Part shown: in pieces, positions 55,655 to 63,999 of the stretch
Position numbering within the stretch: position 1 is the stretch's first letter
Layout: each line of letters starts with the position of its first letter
Source of the DNA: Ditibartonella choladocola
Lineage (GTDB): Bacteria; Pseudomonadota; Alphaproteobacteria; Rhizobiales; Rhizobiaceae
Reading direction: 5' to 3'
Length of the DNA: 64,000 bases
NCBI RefSeq assembly: GCF_002007565.1
Contig: NZ_CP015625.1
Span: 372,001-436,000 of the forward strand
Program-made: the position numbers and the translations under genes
The notes under the pieces: generated by a model
Told to the model about the DNA's origin: nothing
Database searches by the model: none
The model's input: only the letters and a program-made list of their open reading frames with translations

Positions 55655-56014
55655 ATAAAATTTTCATAAGCATGTATTTTTATTGAATTTTTTTATTTTC
55701 AATTTTTAAGATATTGATATTTTAGCCAAAAATGTAACACAAAATGTAACACATTTACAAAATACAACGGTAAAAATATAATAAAAACAATATTATATAA
55801 AAAATTATGCCGCCGGCATGCTGCACCAAAAATCACAAATAAAACAACATATTAATTCTTATCCTGAATGGAGCGCGTCATGATAGGGCGCACTACGATT
55901 TTCCAGATGGATTCACACGTTTTTTAACACAGAAAAAGCGAACGAAAAATTCCTGCAGATCAAAAAAAAATTCTTCCGGAGATGAAGATCGGCACAAATA
56001 AAAAAGCCCGGAAA
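55655..56014. other. AT-rich spacer after tRNA-Thr, with att-like repeat
   Basis: Very AT-rich DNA without a gene. It contains ATGTAACACAAAATGTAACAC (two ATGTAACAC copies) near 55733-55753 and a degenerate copy of the tRNA 3' end (55813-55828). Looks like a vacated or eroded integration site. Confidence 0.5.
55813..55828 (+). repeat. att-like copy of the tRNA-Thr 3' end
   Basis: CCGGCATGCTGCACCA matches the tRNA-Thr 3' end (55639-55654, CCGGCATGCGGCACCA) at 15 of 16 positions, including the CCA. Direct repeats of a tRNA 3' end in the same orientation are the usual footprint of integrase-mediated insertion. Confidence 0.6.
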
Positions 56015-57226
56015 TCATTCAGGAAAGCTCACTTTTACGGGGTGTCCGAGGATTGGCAAATATCCCCACAGCCACAGCAAAAAAGCCACCGACCATAATG
56101 TTGCAGCCACAGCATAATGGGAGTTGATGAACGCGAATGCACTGCTTGTTTCAGGAAGAACCCGCGACGCCGCCGCAAATATAATAAATGCGATTGCCGC
56201 TTTTGATTGCCATGGTACGGCTATCAATTTTCGTCCTGAATGACGTAAACCGGCGATCGTGAATACACCCAGAACACCAAGTCCGAGTGTTACGATAGTC
56301 AATATATGTAATCCTGCATAAATTGATATGCTTTCGTTGAAACCGGAAAGACCGATAAGAAAAAAGCCCACACCCGCGCTGGTGTTTGCAAGCGCGAGAC
56401 ATAACACTTCAGCCTTGAAAGCAGCCTTACCGATAAACCATTCCGCTGTTCTGTCCATAAAACCAGCACTGGCAGCGAAAGCCAGATAATATTGCATTTG
56501 TGAAGATGGCAGGAAAAGCATTGAAAGAGCATATAAGACTGTCAAAAATGGCGACAGATTGCGTCTGCCCGGATGCGGGCGATAAGGGCTTGTTTCGCCC
56601 GAAGGATCCAATGAGAGATTTGTAACGACGGTGTTGATGCGCGAAATTGCCAAAGAGAACAAAACAACAAAAACAGAAATGATCGCCCATAAAAGACGAG
56701 ACGAGAGTTCTGTTTCTTCCTGCCACCATGAAATTTTCAAAGTTGTTTCGAGTATGAAAAGGATGAGGAGCCATAACAGGAACGAAATGCTTTTCCATTT
56801 TTTTTTCAAAATAATTGGCAAGCCGACATAAGCGATCAACAAGGCTAAAAAGGCGCAATCAAATAGACTGCCCGTTATCATCAGGTAATCCGAACCGAAA
56901 AAACCGACAATGCGTCCGGGAAGCCATAATAAAAATAACCGGAAAAGTCTCATGCCATTTAACGGCTTGGTTTCTGTCCATTCGGCAACGGCCGAACACA
57001 GAAAGCCTGCAAGGGCAGCAGAGTAAAAGCCGAAAATCATTTCATGCGCATGCCACTGCTGGGGGAAGATATATCGTGTACCGGGATAGTCGAGTTGATA
57101 GACAATCACCCAGATAAACGGCATCAATACGGCGTAACAGGCAGATACCGGAAAGAAAAGAAAAACGCCCTCTATAAAAAAGGGACTATGAGCAATCACT
57201 GCTCTGATCTTTTTGCCAAGCCCCAT
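56015..57226 (-). CDS. nnrS: NnrS family protein
   Basis: Polytopic haem- and copper-containing membrane protein of the NO response family (403 aa from the start at 57226, which has AAGGA about 8 bp upstream). About 12 hydrophobic segments. Family motifs: QWHAHEMIFGFYSAALAGF with the conserved histidines near the N-terminus, LWLPGRI, and a GLHILTIVTLGLGVLGVF stretch. NnrS proteins protect against nitrosative stress and limit iron nitrosyl complexes in studied bacteria. The gene starts 4 bp past the ABC ATPase stop, as the last member of a four-gene operon with the ABC genes. Confidence 0.9.
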   Translation of the reverse strand: MGLGKKIRAVIAHSPFFIEGVFLFFPVSACYAVLMPFIWVIVYQLDYPGTRYIFPQQWHAHEMIFGFYSAALAGFLCSAVAEWTETKPLNGMRLFRLFLLWLPGRIVGFFGSDYLMITGSLFDCAFLALLIAYVGLPIILKKKWKSISFLLWLLILFILETTLKISWWQEETELSSRLLWAIISVFVVLFSLAISRINTVVTNLSLDPSGETSPYRPHPGRRNLSPFLTVLYALSMLFLPSSQMQYYLAFAASAGFMDRTAEWFIGKAAFKAEVLCLALANTSAGVGFFLIGLSGFNESISIYAGLHILTIVTLGLGVLGVFTIAGLRHSGRKLIAVPWQSKAAIAFIIFAAASRVLPETSSAFAFINSHYAVAATLWSVAFLLWLWGYLPILGHPVKVSFPE

Positions 57227-57230
57227 CGCG

Positions 57231-57962
57231 CTAATCCTTGTTCCTATAAAGAAGGTCGTAAAAATCACGATCTTTGGCAAATTCTTCGCTCATATCGAAT
57301 ATTTCGCGTTCGCTCCTCTTTCCCGGTTCACCTTCAACATGTCTTTCAGCGACAATTGTTGCCGGATCGCCACCAACCAGTAACAGACGGTGAGCAATGC
57401 GCAATGCTTCGTGAAGATCATGGGTAACAAATAATGACGAAAAACCTTGGCCTTTTGCCTCTTCAATAACAATATCCTGAAGATTGCGCCGTAAGCCAAT
57501 GTCAACTGCCGAAAACGGTTCGTCAAAAAAGATAATATCGGGATTGACAGCAAGAGCACGCGCGACTGCTGCGCGCTGACGCATACCACCGGATAATGCG
57601 GCCGGATATTTTTCAAGATCTGTTATTTTTAAACCGACTTTTCTTGCGCAGTCCGACACGGGATCATTTGTTTCGTCTCTCCGGCGTGAATGATTCAAAC
57701 CATAGGCAATATTTTCATATGTCGTTTTCCAGGGTAACAATCTCGGTTCCTGAAAAACGATTGCCTGTTGCCGGAAACTTTTCTTGATCTCTCCTTTGTT
57801 AGGTGTCAACAGGCCCGCCGCTATCTGCAATATTGTCGTTTTTCCGGCTCCGGAGGCACCCAGAACAACCAATGTTTCATGGTCGTCGACGTGAATATTG
57901 ACGTTTTCAAGAATACGTCTTCCGAGATAAGAAAACGCAATATCATGCATTTCAATTCTCAT
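57231..57962 (-). CDS. ABC transporter ATP-binding protein (nitrate/sulfonate/taurine type)
   Basis: ATPase of 243 aa. Walker A is GASGAGKTT (about 35-43), the signature is LSGGMRQRAAVARAL (about 124), and Walker B is DIIFFDEPFSAVD. The C-terminal region (DATEALRIAHRLL-like HDLHEALRIAHRLL) is of the SsuB/TauB/NrtD subfamily. It overlaps the permease gene by 4 bp and precedes nnrS by 4 bp. Substrate unknown. Confidence 0.9.
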   Translation of the reverse strand: MRIEMHDIAFSYLGRRILENVNIHVDDHETLVVLGASGAGKTTILQIAAGLLTPNKGEIKKSFRQQAIVFQEPRLLPWKTTYENIAYGLNHSRRRDETNDPVSDCARKVGLKITDLEKYPAALSGGMRQRAAVARALAVNPDIIFFDEPFSAVDIGLRRNLQDIVIEEAKGQGFSSLFVTHDLHEALRIAHRLLLVGGDPATIVAERHVEGEPGKRSEREIFDMSEEFAKDRDFYDLLYRNKD

Positions 57963-58774
57963 CTTTTAACGCCCCAAGGGTCGGATGCATGCCGCCAGCT
58001 TTCAAAAAATTCCCGTATCGGATGAATAATGCCGAATTCGGTTATCAAAGCAAAACACACAATAATCAAAATGATCGCAGTAACTTCGGGTACATCAAAG
58101 GTACTACGTGCCTCGAAAAGTAAGCCTCCCAAGCCCCCCGAATAACTTAAAAGTTCGGCCATGACCGCAACTTTCCATGCACTTCCTGCCGAAAGCGACA
58201 AGGCGGGAAATATGAAAGATACCATTTGCGGAAATGTGATTGTACGAAATCGTTTCAATATGCCGATGTTGAAAGCACGCGCCATATCGTCGAGCGAGCG
58301 GTCACGCGTGGCAATTGCTTCCACGCTATTGATAAAAATAAGCGGAAAGGACGCAACTGCAATCGTCATCACAACAGACCCGCCGCCGTTTTCAAACCAT
58401 ATGAGTGCAAGGACAATCCAGCCTATCGGTGGAACCCCTAATAGAATGATAATGATCGGACGCATCAGCCGGATCGCAGCAAATGAATAACCGCATAATA
58501 CACCGCTTAGAATTCCGATTGAACCGGCTATCGCAAAGCCCAAGAAAGAACGCTCGGCCGTTATTTTTGCCATCGCTATGAATTTGTCCGTTTGGACAAG
58601 CAAGATCATTGCTTGCAAAGTTTGTTGCGGAGAGGGGAGCACATAACTGCCATAAAGCTCATGCGCCAACTGCCAGACAGCAAAAAAACAGAAGCAACCG
58701 GCAAGCCCTGCAAAACCTCCCCAGAAATAGTTTCCAAGCGAAACAAGATGAGAAATGAGTCTGGTAGAGCGCAT
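57959..58774 (-). CDS. ABC transporter permease (nitrate/sulfonate/taurine type)
   Basis: Inner-membrane permease of 271 aa with about six hydrophobic segments and the EAA-type loop DDMARAFNIGILKRFRTITF that docks on the ATPase. The GSAWKVAVMAELL stretch is typical of the SsuC/TauC group. It abuts the substrate-binding protein gene by one shared base and overlaps the ATPase by 4 bp. Confidence 0.9.
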   Translation of the reverse strand: MRSTRLISHLVSLGNYFWGGFAGLAGCFCFFAVWQLAHELYGSYVLPSPQQTLQAMILLVQTDKFIAMAKITAERSFLGFAIAGSIGILSGVLCGYSFAAIRLMRPIIIILLGVPPIGWIVLALIWFENGGGSVVMTIAVASFPLIFINSVEAIATRDRSLDDMARAFNIGILKRFRTITFPQMVSFIFPALSLSAGSAWKVAVMAELLSYSGGLGGLLFEARSTFDVPEVTAIILIIVCFALITEFGIIHPIREFFESWRHASDPWGVKR

Positions 58775-59760
58775 CAGGCATAAAATCCGTCGTCAGGAAG
58801 TTTTCCGCCTAGAATTGCAGAATTTTGTTCGATGAGAACATTAAAAAATGTTTCAAGCGACGGTTTGACTTCTCTGGCATTATGGACAACAAGATGACTG
58901 AAAGCCACGGATGCGGCAATCAATCGTGGAGGGAAATCAAGCAAATCGCCAACCTGTTCGGCGGCTTTTTCCGGATCGGCCTTAATTCGTTCGAGCGCAC
59001 TTGCCAAACATGCATTGAGTGCTGCTATTTTTTTTGTTCCTGCGTCCCCTTCAAATCCTTTGCCGGTAACAAGACCGGCTTGCGGAATAGCATCCGTCTT
59101 TGAAACTTTTTCCCAAAGTTTTTGAATATCGAGCGCACGAACAATTTTTTTAGGCGATGCAGCGCTCATAGAAATCACTGTGGATGCTGCAGGTTCGACA
59201 ATGACTGCAGCATCAACACGCCCGATCATAAGAAGCGGCATGGCTTCGGGGAGGCTTCCCGTATATTGTATGTCGATTGCATCCGGCTTGATGTCATATG
59301 CTTTTAAAATTGCTTGCATAATGTAGTCGGGCATATCGTTTTTGAACGGTACAGCAAGTTTTTTCCCGACAAGATCCTGAAGTGTTTTGATATTGGATGC
59401 TTCCGGTGCGACGATGTAAAGAAGCCCGTCTGTCAGAATATTTGCCAATCTCACGTCAAGACCCTTATTATATAAATTCGCGCCGCTATAGCTTGGCAAA
59501 ATAGCCATATTGACAGAACCGGAGCTTAAGCCTGCTCTGATCTGGTCGGGATTGTTCCAAACCTTGAATTGGCATCCGGGTAGCAAATCTTCCAACATGC
59601 CGGTTTTTACTGCATAAGCCGCGACGATAGAAGGACCCGCCGGAGGCCCCCATATTACCGGTTTTTTGTCTTCGGCAGCGGCAATAGCAGGAAATGCACA
59701 AATAGCGGGGAGAAGTGAAGCACCAATTAAAAAATGACGGCGTGTTTGAGTAAGCATCAT
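58774..59760 (-). CDS. ABC transporter substrate-binding protein with Tat-type signal
   Basis: Periplasmic binding protein of 328 aa in the NMT1/SsuA-like fold. The N-terminus TRRHFLIGASLLPAI has a twin-arginine (R7, R8) and a hydrophobic core ending in AIAAA, so it is probably exported folded by the Tat pathway. NMAILPSYSGANLYNKG, GKKLAVPFKNDMPDYIMQ and DAAVIVEPAAS match the ligand-cleft regions of the family. The ligand cannot be read from sequence. First gene of the operon SBP–permease–ATPase–nnrS. Ribosome site AGAGG is present. Confidence 0.88.
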   Translation of the reverse strand: MMLTQTRRHFLIGASLLPAICAFPAIAAAEDKKPVIWGPPAGPSIVAAYAVKTGMLEDLLPGCQFKVWNNPDQIRAGLSSGSVNMAILPSYSGANLYNKGLDVRLANILTDGLLYIVAPEASNIKTLQDLVGKKLAVPFKNDMPDYIMQAILKAYDIKPDAIDIQYTGSLPEAMPLLMIGRVDAAVIVEPAASTVISMSAASPKKIVRALDIQKLWEKVSKTDAIPQAGLVTGKGFEGDAGTKKIAALNACLASALERIKADPEKAAEQVGDLLDFPPRLIAASVAFSHLVVHNAREVKPSLETFFNVLIEQNSAILGGKLPDDGFYA

Positions 59761-60132
59761 CTACCTCTGGTAAAAATCATTCATTAACAATGGTCATATG
59801 AATTGGTCATGGGCGTTTGATTATGGCATAGAATTTAAGATGAGTTTATTCCTCAATTTTAAAAAATCAAAATGCTGCTTTCATTTCAGGCGAAAAAATA
59901 TTTCCTGACAAGGCGAAATGTCGCTTTACTATAGCGCATTTCCTGAAATGATTATTGTTAAAATTCTTTGTTTTTAGATTATTATCATGTAATTTTAAAA
60001 GATATATTCGTTCGTGTGTTGATATATTGAATTGGAAAAATATTTTTAAAACAATATATGAATGCTACGATCTTTTTGTCTGATTTTATATTTTGCTTCC
60101 ATGTTTATTCTGGTTTTATATATTGAGAATCT
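59761..60132. other. AT-rich regulatory region upstream of the ABC–nnrS operon
   Basis: AT-rich spacer that must hold the operon promoter. It contains the inverted repeats described separately at 59881-59951. No FNR-type TTGAT-N4-ATCAA box was found. No gene seen. Confidence 0.5.
59881..59951. promoter_or_regulatory. Inverted repeats upstream of the ABC–nnrS operon
   Basis: CATTTCCTGAAATG (59937-59950) is a perfect palindrome with a 2-bp centre. TCATTTCAGG (59881-59890) is the exact inverted copy of CCTGAAATGA (59942-59951), and TTTCCTGA recurs at 59901. These lie 120-190 bp upstream of the binding-protein start. They could be operator sites; the regulator is unknown. Confidence 0.4.
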
Positions 60133-60796
60133 GTGAAAATTCGTCATTTATAGATAAAATACGACACATTGCGGTTGACAGTAAGTATTGCGGGAAAATT
60201 CATAACAAGTATATTCAAAACGTTGTATCGGTTATCTTACGTGCTAAATGGTGCCGGAAAAACAACATTTACGCGCACGATTATGGGAATTCTTCCGTTA
60301 TCCAAAGGGCAAATATGGATTGATGGAAAAGATATGACGAACCAGCCGACCCATATGCGGGCGAGGATTGGCGTGGGCTATATGCCGGAAGATCGCCGTT
60401 TGATTCCTGAATTCAGCGTAGAAGAAAATATTCTTTTGCCTCTCGATGCCACTGGACAGAAACGACAGCCTGAACGCTTGAAATGGATATATGAACTCAT
60501 GCCCGAAATTGCCCGTTTTGCAAACCGTAAGGCGATTACTCTTTCTGGAGGGCAACAAAAACTTGTTGCATCGGGACGTGCATTAATTATCGGGCGTTCA
60601 TTATTATTGTTGGACGAACCTTTCGAGGGGGGGTGCTCCGGCTTTGGCTCAACGATTGATTGAAGTGATTGCCGCCTTACGAACGAAAGGTTTGACAATT
60701 TTACTTTCCGAGGCCGATCATGTGCATTCCAAGAGCCTCCTTGATGATGTTTATGTTATCGAGCGTGGAAAAGTTGAAAAAAATATCAAACAGTAA
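60133..60796 (+). pseudogene. Decayed LivF-like ABC transporter ATPase
   Basis: Remnant of a branched-chain amino acid/urea-type ABC ATPase. The clear homology begins at NGAGKTTFTRTIMG (second half of Walker A); upstream coding sense is eroded and holds an in-frame TAG. GYMPEDRRLIPEFSVEENILLP and LSGGQQKLVASGRAL are intact, then Walker B LLLLDEPFEG. Right after it the frame breaks in a run of seven G (about 60627-60633). The -1 frame continues with APALAQRLIEVIAALRTKG and LLSEADH to a stop at 60794-60796. No partner transporter genes flank it. Confidence 0.8.
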
Positions 60797-61124
60797 AAAC
60801 GTTGAAACTTAAATGACAAAAATCGTTCATTTTCCCGATTTTCAATCTGTTTTCATCGTATAGTGCGTAAAAAGATAAAAACAATTAGAAATCGTTATAT
60901 TCAATCATTGTTCATTTGAATGGATATCAAAACGATGAATTTCAATTCAGGTCGGGCGTTGGATTGATATGAATGCACAGAATATCTGTTCTCATCTATT
61001 ATGCTATCGGTTGTCACGTCGTCCCTTTAAAACCGGTTATAGATTTATCACCGGAGATGAAATAAACGATTGTTCGGCTTTGACCGTGGAAGGTCAACTC
61101 GAAAAACGAAATTGCATCAGTCAA
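60797..61124. other. Intergenic region after the pseudogene
   Basis: No convincing gene. A plus-strand frame (60969-61220) overlaps the monooxygenase gene on the other strand and lacks a ribosome site. Confidence 0.45.
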
Positions 61125-61475
61125 TCAATTTGTTGCTGTGACTTCTTTGTCAAAACCATAGTCCCGCTCGACTTTCGCAATGCGGATGATGTAACGGGAA
61201 TAAAATATTTCCTTCCCTAATTTTTGAGCCAATTTGTGATCCACATTTGCTTTCCAGGCCTTCATACTGGCTTCGTCTTTCCAGAACGAGTTGGTAATCC
61301 CGAAGCCATCAGCACCGCGAACACTTTCAGCACCAAGACAACCCGGTTGCTGCAAGGCCAGTTTTTCCATGGCTATGGACATTTCCCCATAGCCATTGTC
61401 TCCCTCAGTCCTTTGTGACGAAAAGGCTACAATGTAATAGGGGGGTGGGGGTGTTATTGAAAAAGCTTTTGTCAT
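61125..61475 (-). CDS. Antibiotic biosynthesis monooxygenase (ABM) family protein
   Basis: Small ferredoxin-like-fold protein of 116 aa. The ABM domain covers most of it: YYIVAFSSQR, a YGEMSIAMEKLALQQPGCLG stretch, FGITNSFWKDEASMKAWKAN, and HKLAQKLGKEIFYSRYIIRIAKVERDYGF. The family includes quinol monooxygenases (YgiN) and haem-degrading or structural members; no residue here decides between them. It stands alone in AT-rich DNA. Confidence 0.8.
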   Translation of the reverse strand: MTKAFSITPPPPYYIVAFSSQRTEGDNGYGEMSIAMEKLALQQPGCLGAESVRGADGFGITNSFWKDEASMKAWKANVDHKLAQKLGKEIFYSRYIIRIAKVERDYGFDKEVTATN

Positions 61476-62131
61476 TGCAATAAAGGTTCCGAATATAATT
61501 CCAATTCGAGCAGATTAGCTTAATTCACGTTTTATAACAGCATTTTTAACGTTATCAGACAAATTCTTTTAGTTTCTTTTAGCGATTTCGCCATTGCCGA
61601 ATGATAAAGTAAAAAGAACGTATAAAGACTTGCACCGATTATTTCACAACAATAGCTTTGTTCAATTTTTCAAGGACAATAGTAAAAATAAAAACTCGTA
61701 ATTTTTTTACTTTTTATAGGAAAAGTGAGAATACATAAAATAAAAGTTAAAATTAAACAAACGCGATAAAATTGGACAAAACAAATATATTTATTTTTTA
61801 ATATTATTTAATAGGAGGTAAAAATACATTTCTCGCGATATTTTCGCAGAAAATAATGAAATATCCGGTTATCTTATGAAACAAGAGTAAGCGAATGTAT
61901 GCGGTTTTAAATAAGAAAAACCCGATAGGCGCAGATCAAGTTTGAAGGTATTATGAATACGGTATTATAAATTTTATTATATAATATTACGAAGTATCAT
62001 TCGTCTTTATAAAAATAAAACAGTATAATTATAAAATAATATGGTTTTAAAAATGAATATAATAAAATAAAATGGATGAAATAAAAGTTTTTCACCCATT
62101 TTTAAATGTCTGTTATCATATCGGTGCGTGG
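61476..62131. other. AT-rich intergenic stretch
   Basis: About 650 bp of very AT-rich DNA with A/T runs and no recognisable gene or RNA. It probably contains the promoter of the monooxygenase gene at its left end. Confidence 0.5.
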
Positions 62132-63040
62132 TTACGCTAAAGAAGAGCGGATATATTCCATGGACGTATTCAATCGTGAAGCGATGTTTTTATCGTTTTG
62201 TACGTTCGGTGAGAATATTTCATGTGAAATATCACCTTTATATCCACGTTTCCGAAGCTCTTTAAGTTGCTGGATGTTGCTCATAATATCTTGTGGGTCG
62301 ACAACGGTTCGGTCTTCATTGCGAATTGCATCAATAGGCAGGTTTTTATCGTCAACACCCGAAATATGGACAATTGCGGTCATATCGACAAAGTAATCCG
62401 GATCCTGTGCCAGAAAATGATGGAATGTATCGTGAACCAGCCGGAAGACATCATTTCCACCGACATCCGATATGGCTTGGAGTGCAGTTTTTTTGCGGCG
62501 CAGAGATGATTGTGTAAAACCTAGCGGCTCGATATATCCCATCACATTATGATCGTGAAATATTTTTGCCAATGCGTCGAGTGAACGTCGTAAACCGGCC
62601 GCTTTTTCTTCGCTACTTCTCTTGTCATCCGGCTCGACTGACGGGCAGCAAACCACGCCTTTAGCCCCCAATTGTTGTGCTGCGGCAGCAATTGTTATCG
62701 CTTTATTCTTTAATTCGTCGTTCCAAATATCCATCGGGTATAAGGCGTTGACTGTTAAAACTTTAATGTTTGCGGATTGACAGGTTTTTGCAACCTGACC
62801 GATGTCTTTTGTGTTTTGTATTTCGCTACCGGCTATATCATTTCTAAGCTCGATATTGTCGATACCAAGGGTATGACATAAATCAAGATAATGACCGAGC
62901 GATAAATGCGGTGCTGTTATCCGGTTCAAGGCAAATTTCGGTAAAGCTGGCTGGTTGCTTTCGGCGAGGGATTGTTTGATGTAAAATGGATTGGCAATGG
63001 CCATGAGGCCGATAGATTTCAGGATCTGTCTTCTATTCAT
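62132..63040 (-). CDS. Sugar phosphate isomerase/epimerase family protein with export-like N-terminus
   Basis: Xylose-isomerase-like TIM barrel of 302 aa. The start at 63040 has GGAGGGA 6 bp upstream; a longer frame to 63058 has no ribosome site. The N-terminus MNRRQILKSIGLMAIANPFY has a twin-arginine followed by a hydrophobic run, resembling a Tat signal, which is unusual for this family. Metal-ligand regions are MGYIEPLGFT (Glu), RLVHDTFHHF (Asp/His), IVHISGV and GDISHEIFSP (Glu). It follows the enolase-superfamily gene by 14 bp; both probably act in one sugar-acid pathway. Substrate unknown. Confidence 0.82.
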   Translation of the reverse strand: MNRRQILKSIGLMAIANPFYIKQSLAESNQPALPKFALNRITAPHLSLGHYLDLCHTLGIDNIELRNDIAGSEIQNTKDIGQVAKTCQSANIKVLTVNALYPMDIWNDELKNKAITIAAAAQQLGAKGVVCCPSVEPDDKRSSEEKAAGLRRSLDALAKIFHDHNVMGYIEPLGFTQSSLRRKKTALQAISDVGGNDVFRLVHDTFHHFLAQDPDYFVDMTAIVHISGVDDKNLPIDAIRNEDRTVVDPQDIMSNIQQLKELRKRGYKGDISHEIFSPNVQNDKNIASRLNTSMEYIRSSLA

Positions 63041-63054
63041 TTTAGGTCCCTCCG

Positions 63055-63999
63055 TCAAAGGTGACTGTTTCGCAAGATTGCATCTTTCCGGCGTTTTACA
63101 TTTTCATGAAGAGATATTCCGAGCCCCGGTTTTTCAGGAGCATGAATGCTTCCGTTTTCAATCGGCGGCAGGCCGGAAACGAGTTCGGGATACCACGATG
63201 CCAGACTTGCTCTGACCACTTCTTGATAAATGGCTGTGGAAGCATGGAGCGCCAGATGAAGACCGGCAACCAGTGTAACCGGACCGGTACAATCATGCGG
63301 TGCAAAGGGTTTGCTATAGATTTCGGCAAGATAGGCTATTTTGCGTCCTTCGGTCAGGCCGCCGCACCACGCGAGATCAGCCATCACAATATCGGTGGCA
63401 TCTGCCGACAGCATTTTTTGAAAACTTGCCGCTCCACCGAGTGTCTCACTACCGCAGACCGGAACGCGCACCCGTTGCCGCAGATCTGCCAATGCTTTGA
63501 AATTGTCCATTTTATTAATCGGGTCTTCGACCCAGAAGATATTGTAATCTTCCAAAGCGCGACAAATCCGCTCGGCTGCATATGAGCTCCACAAACTATG
63601 AAGTTCACACATGACTTCTATGCGATCACCGACCGCTTGCCGAATTTTTCTGAAAGGTTCCAATCCTTGCTTCAGTTCGGGCAAAGTGATGGTATTGCCA
63701 CCTGTCACAGCAAAAATATCAAAAGGCCAAATTTTCATTGCACTATAACCTTCCGATAACAGGCTTTCTGCGAGCGCACCGGCATCTTTTGTAAAAGCTA
63801 TCTGGTCGTCGGATGGACCGGCAGGAATTTCATTGCCACTTACCAAACGTCGGTTTACACCGCGCGAATTGAAGTCATAGCCGGCACAGGTATTATAAAC
63901 GCGTATTTCGTTCCTGCTTTTTCCGCCTATCGCTTCATAAACCGGTATGCCGTGGCGCTTGCCTGCAATATCCCACAGAGCAATATCGACAGCACTGGC
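63055..63999 (-). CDS. Mandelate racemase/enolase-superfamily dehydratase (5' partial)
   Basis: C-terminal 314 residues of an acid-sugar dehydratase or racemase; the frame runs open to the window end, so the start lies outside (the ATG near 63846 is internal). The three barrel metal ligands are visible: E in IEVMCELHSLW, E in FWVEDPINK and E in CGSETLGG. The catalytic lysine region is GYSAMKIWPFD, and the C-terminal catalytic His is in KPFAPHDCTGPV with the Asp in DIVMADLAWCGG. The N-terminal part shows ASAVDIALWDIAGK, typical of the family. The exact substrate (galactonate, mannonate or other) cannot be read. The isomerase gene follows 14 bp later. Confidence 0.9.
   Translation of the reverse strand, partial: ASAVDIALWDIAGKRHGIPVYEAIGGKSRNEIRVYNTCAGYDFNSRGVNRRLVSGNEIPAGPSDDQIAFTKDAGALAESLLSEGYSAMKIWPFDIFAVTGGNTITLPELKQGLEPFRKIRQAVGDRIEVMCELHSLWSSYAAERICRALEDYNIFWVEDPINKMDNFKALADLRQRVRVPVCGSETLGGAASFQKMLSADATDIVMADLAWCGGLTEGRKIAYLAEIYSKPFAPHDCTGPVTLVAGLHLALHASTAIYQEVVRASLASWYPELVSGLPPIENGSIHAPEKPGLGISLHENVKRRKDAILRNSHL

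Noticed and set aside
60969..61220. 83-codon plus-strand frame
   Set aside because: Overlaps the ABM-family gene on the other strand and has no ribosome site or family match.
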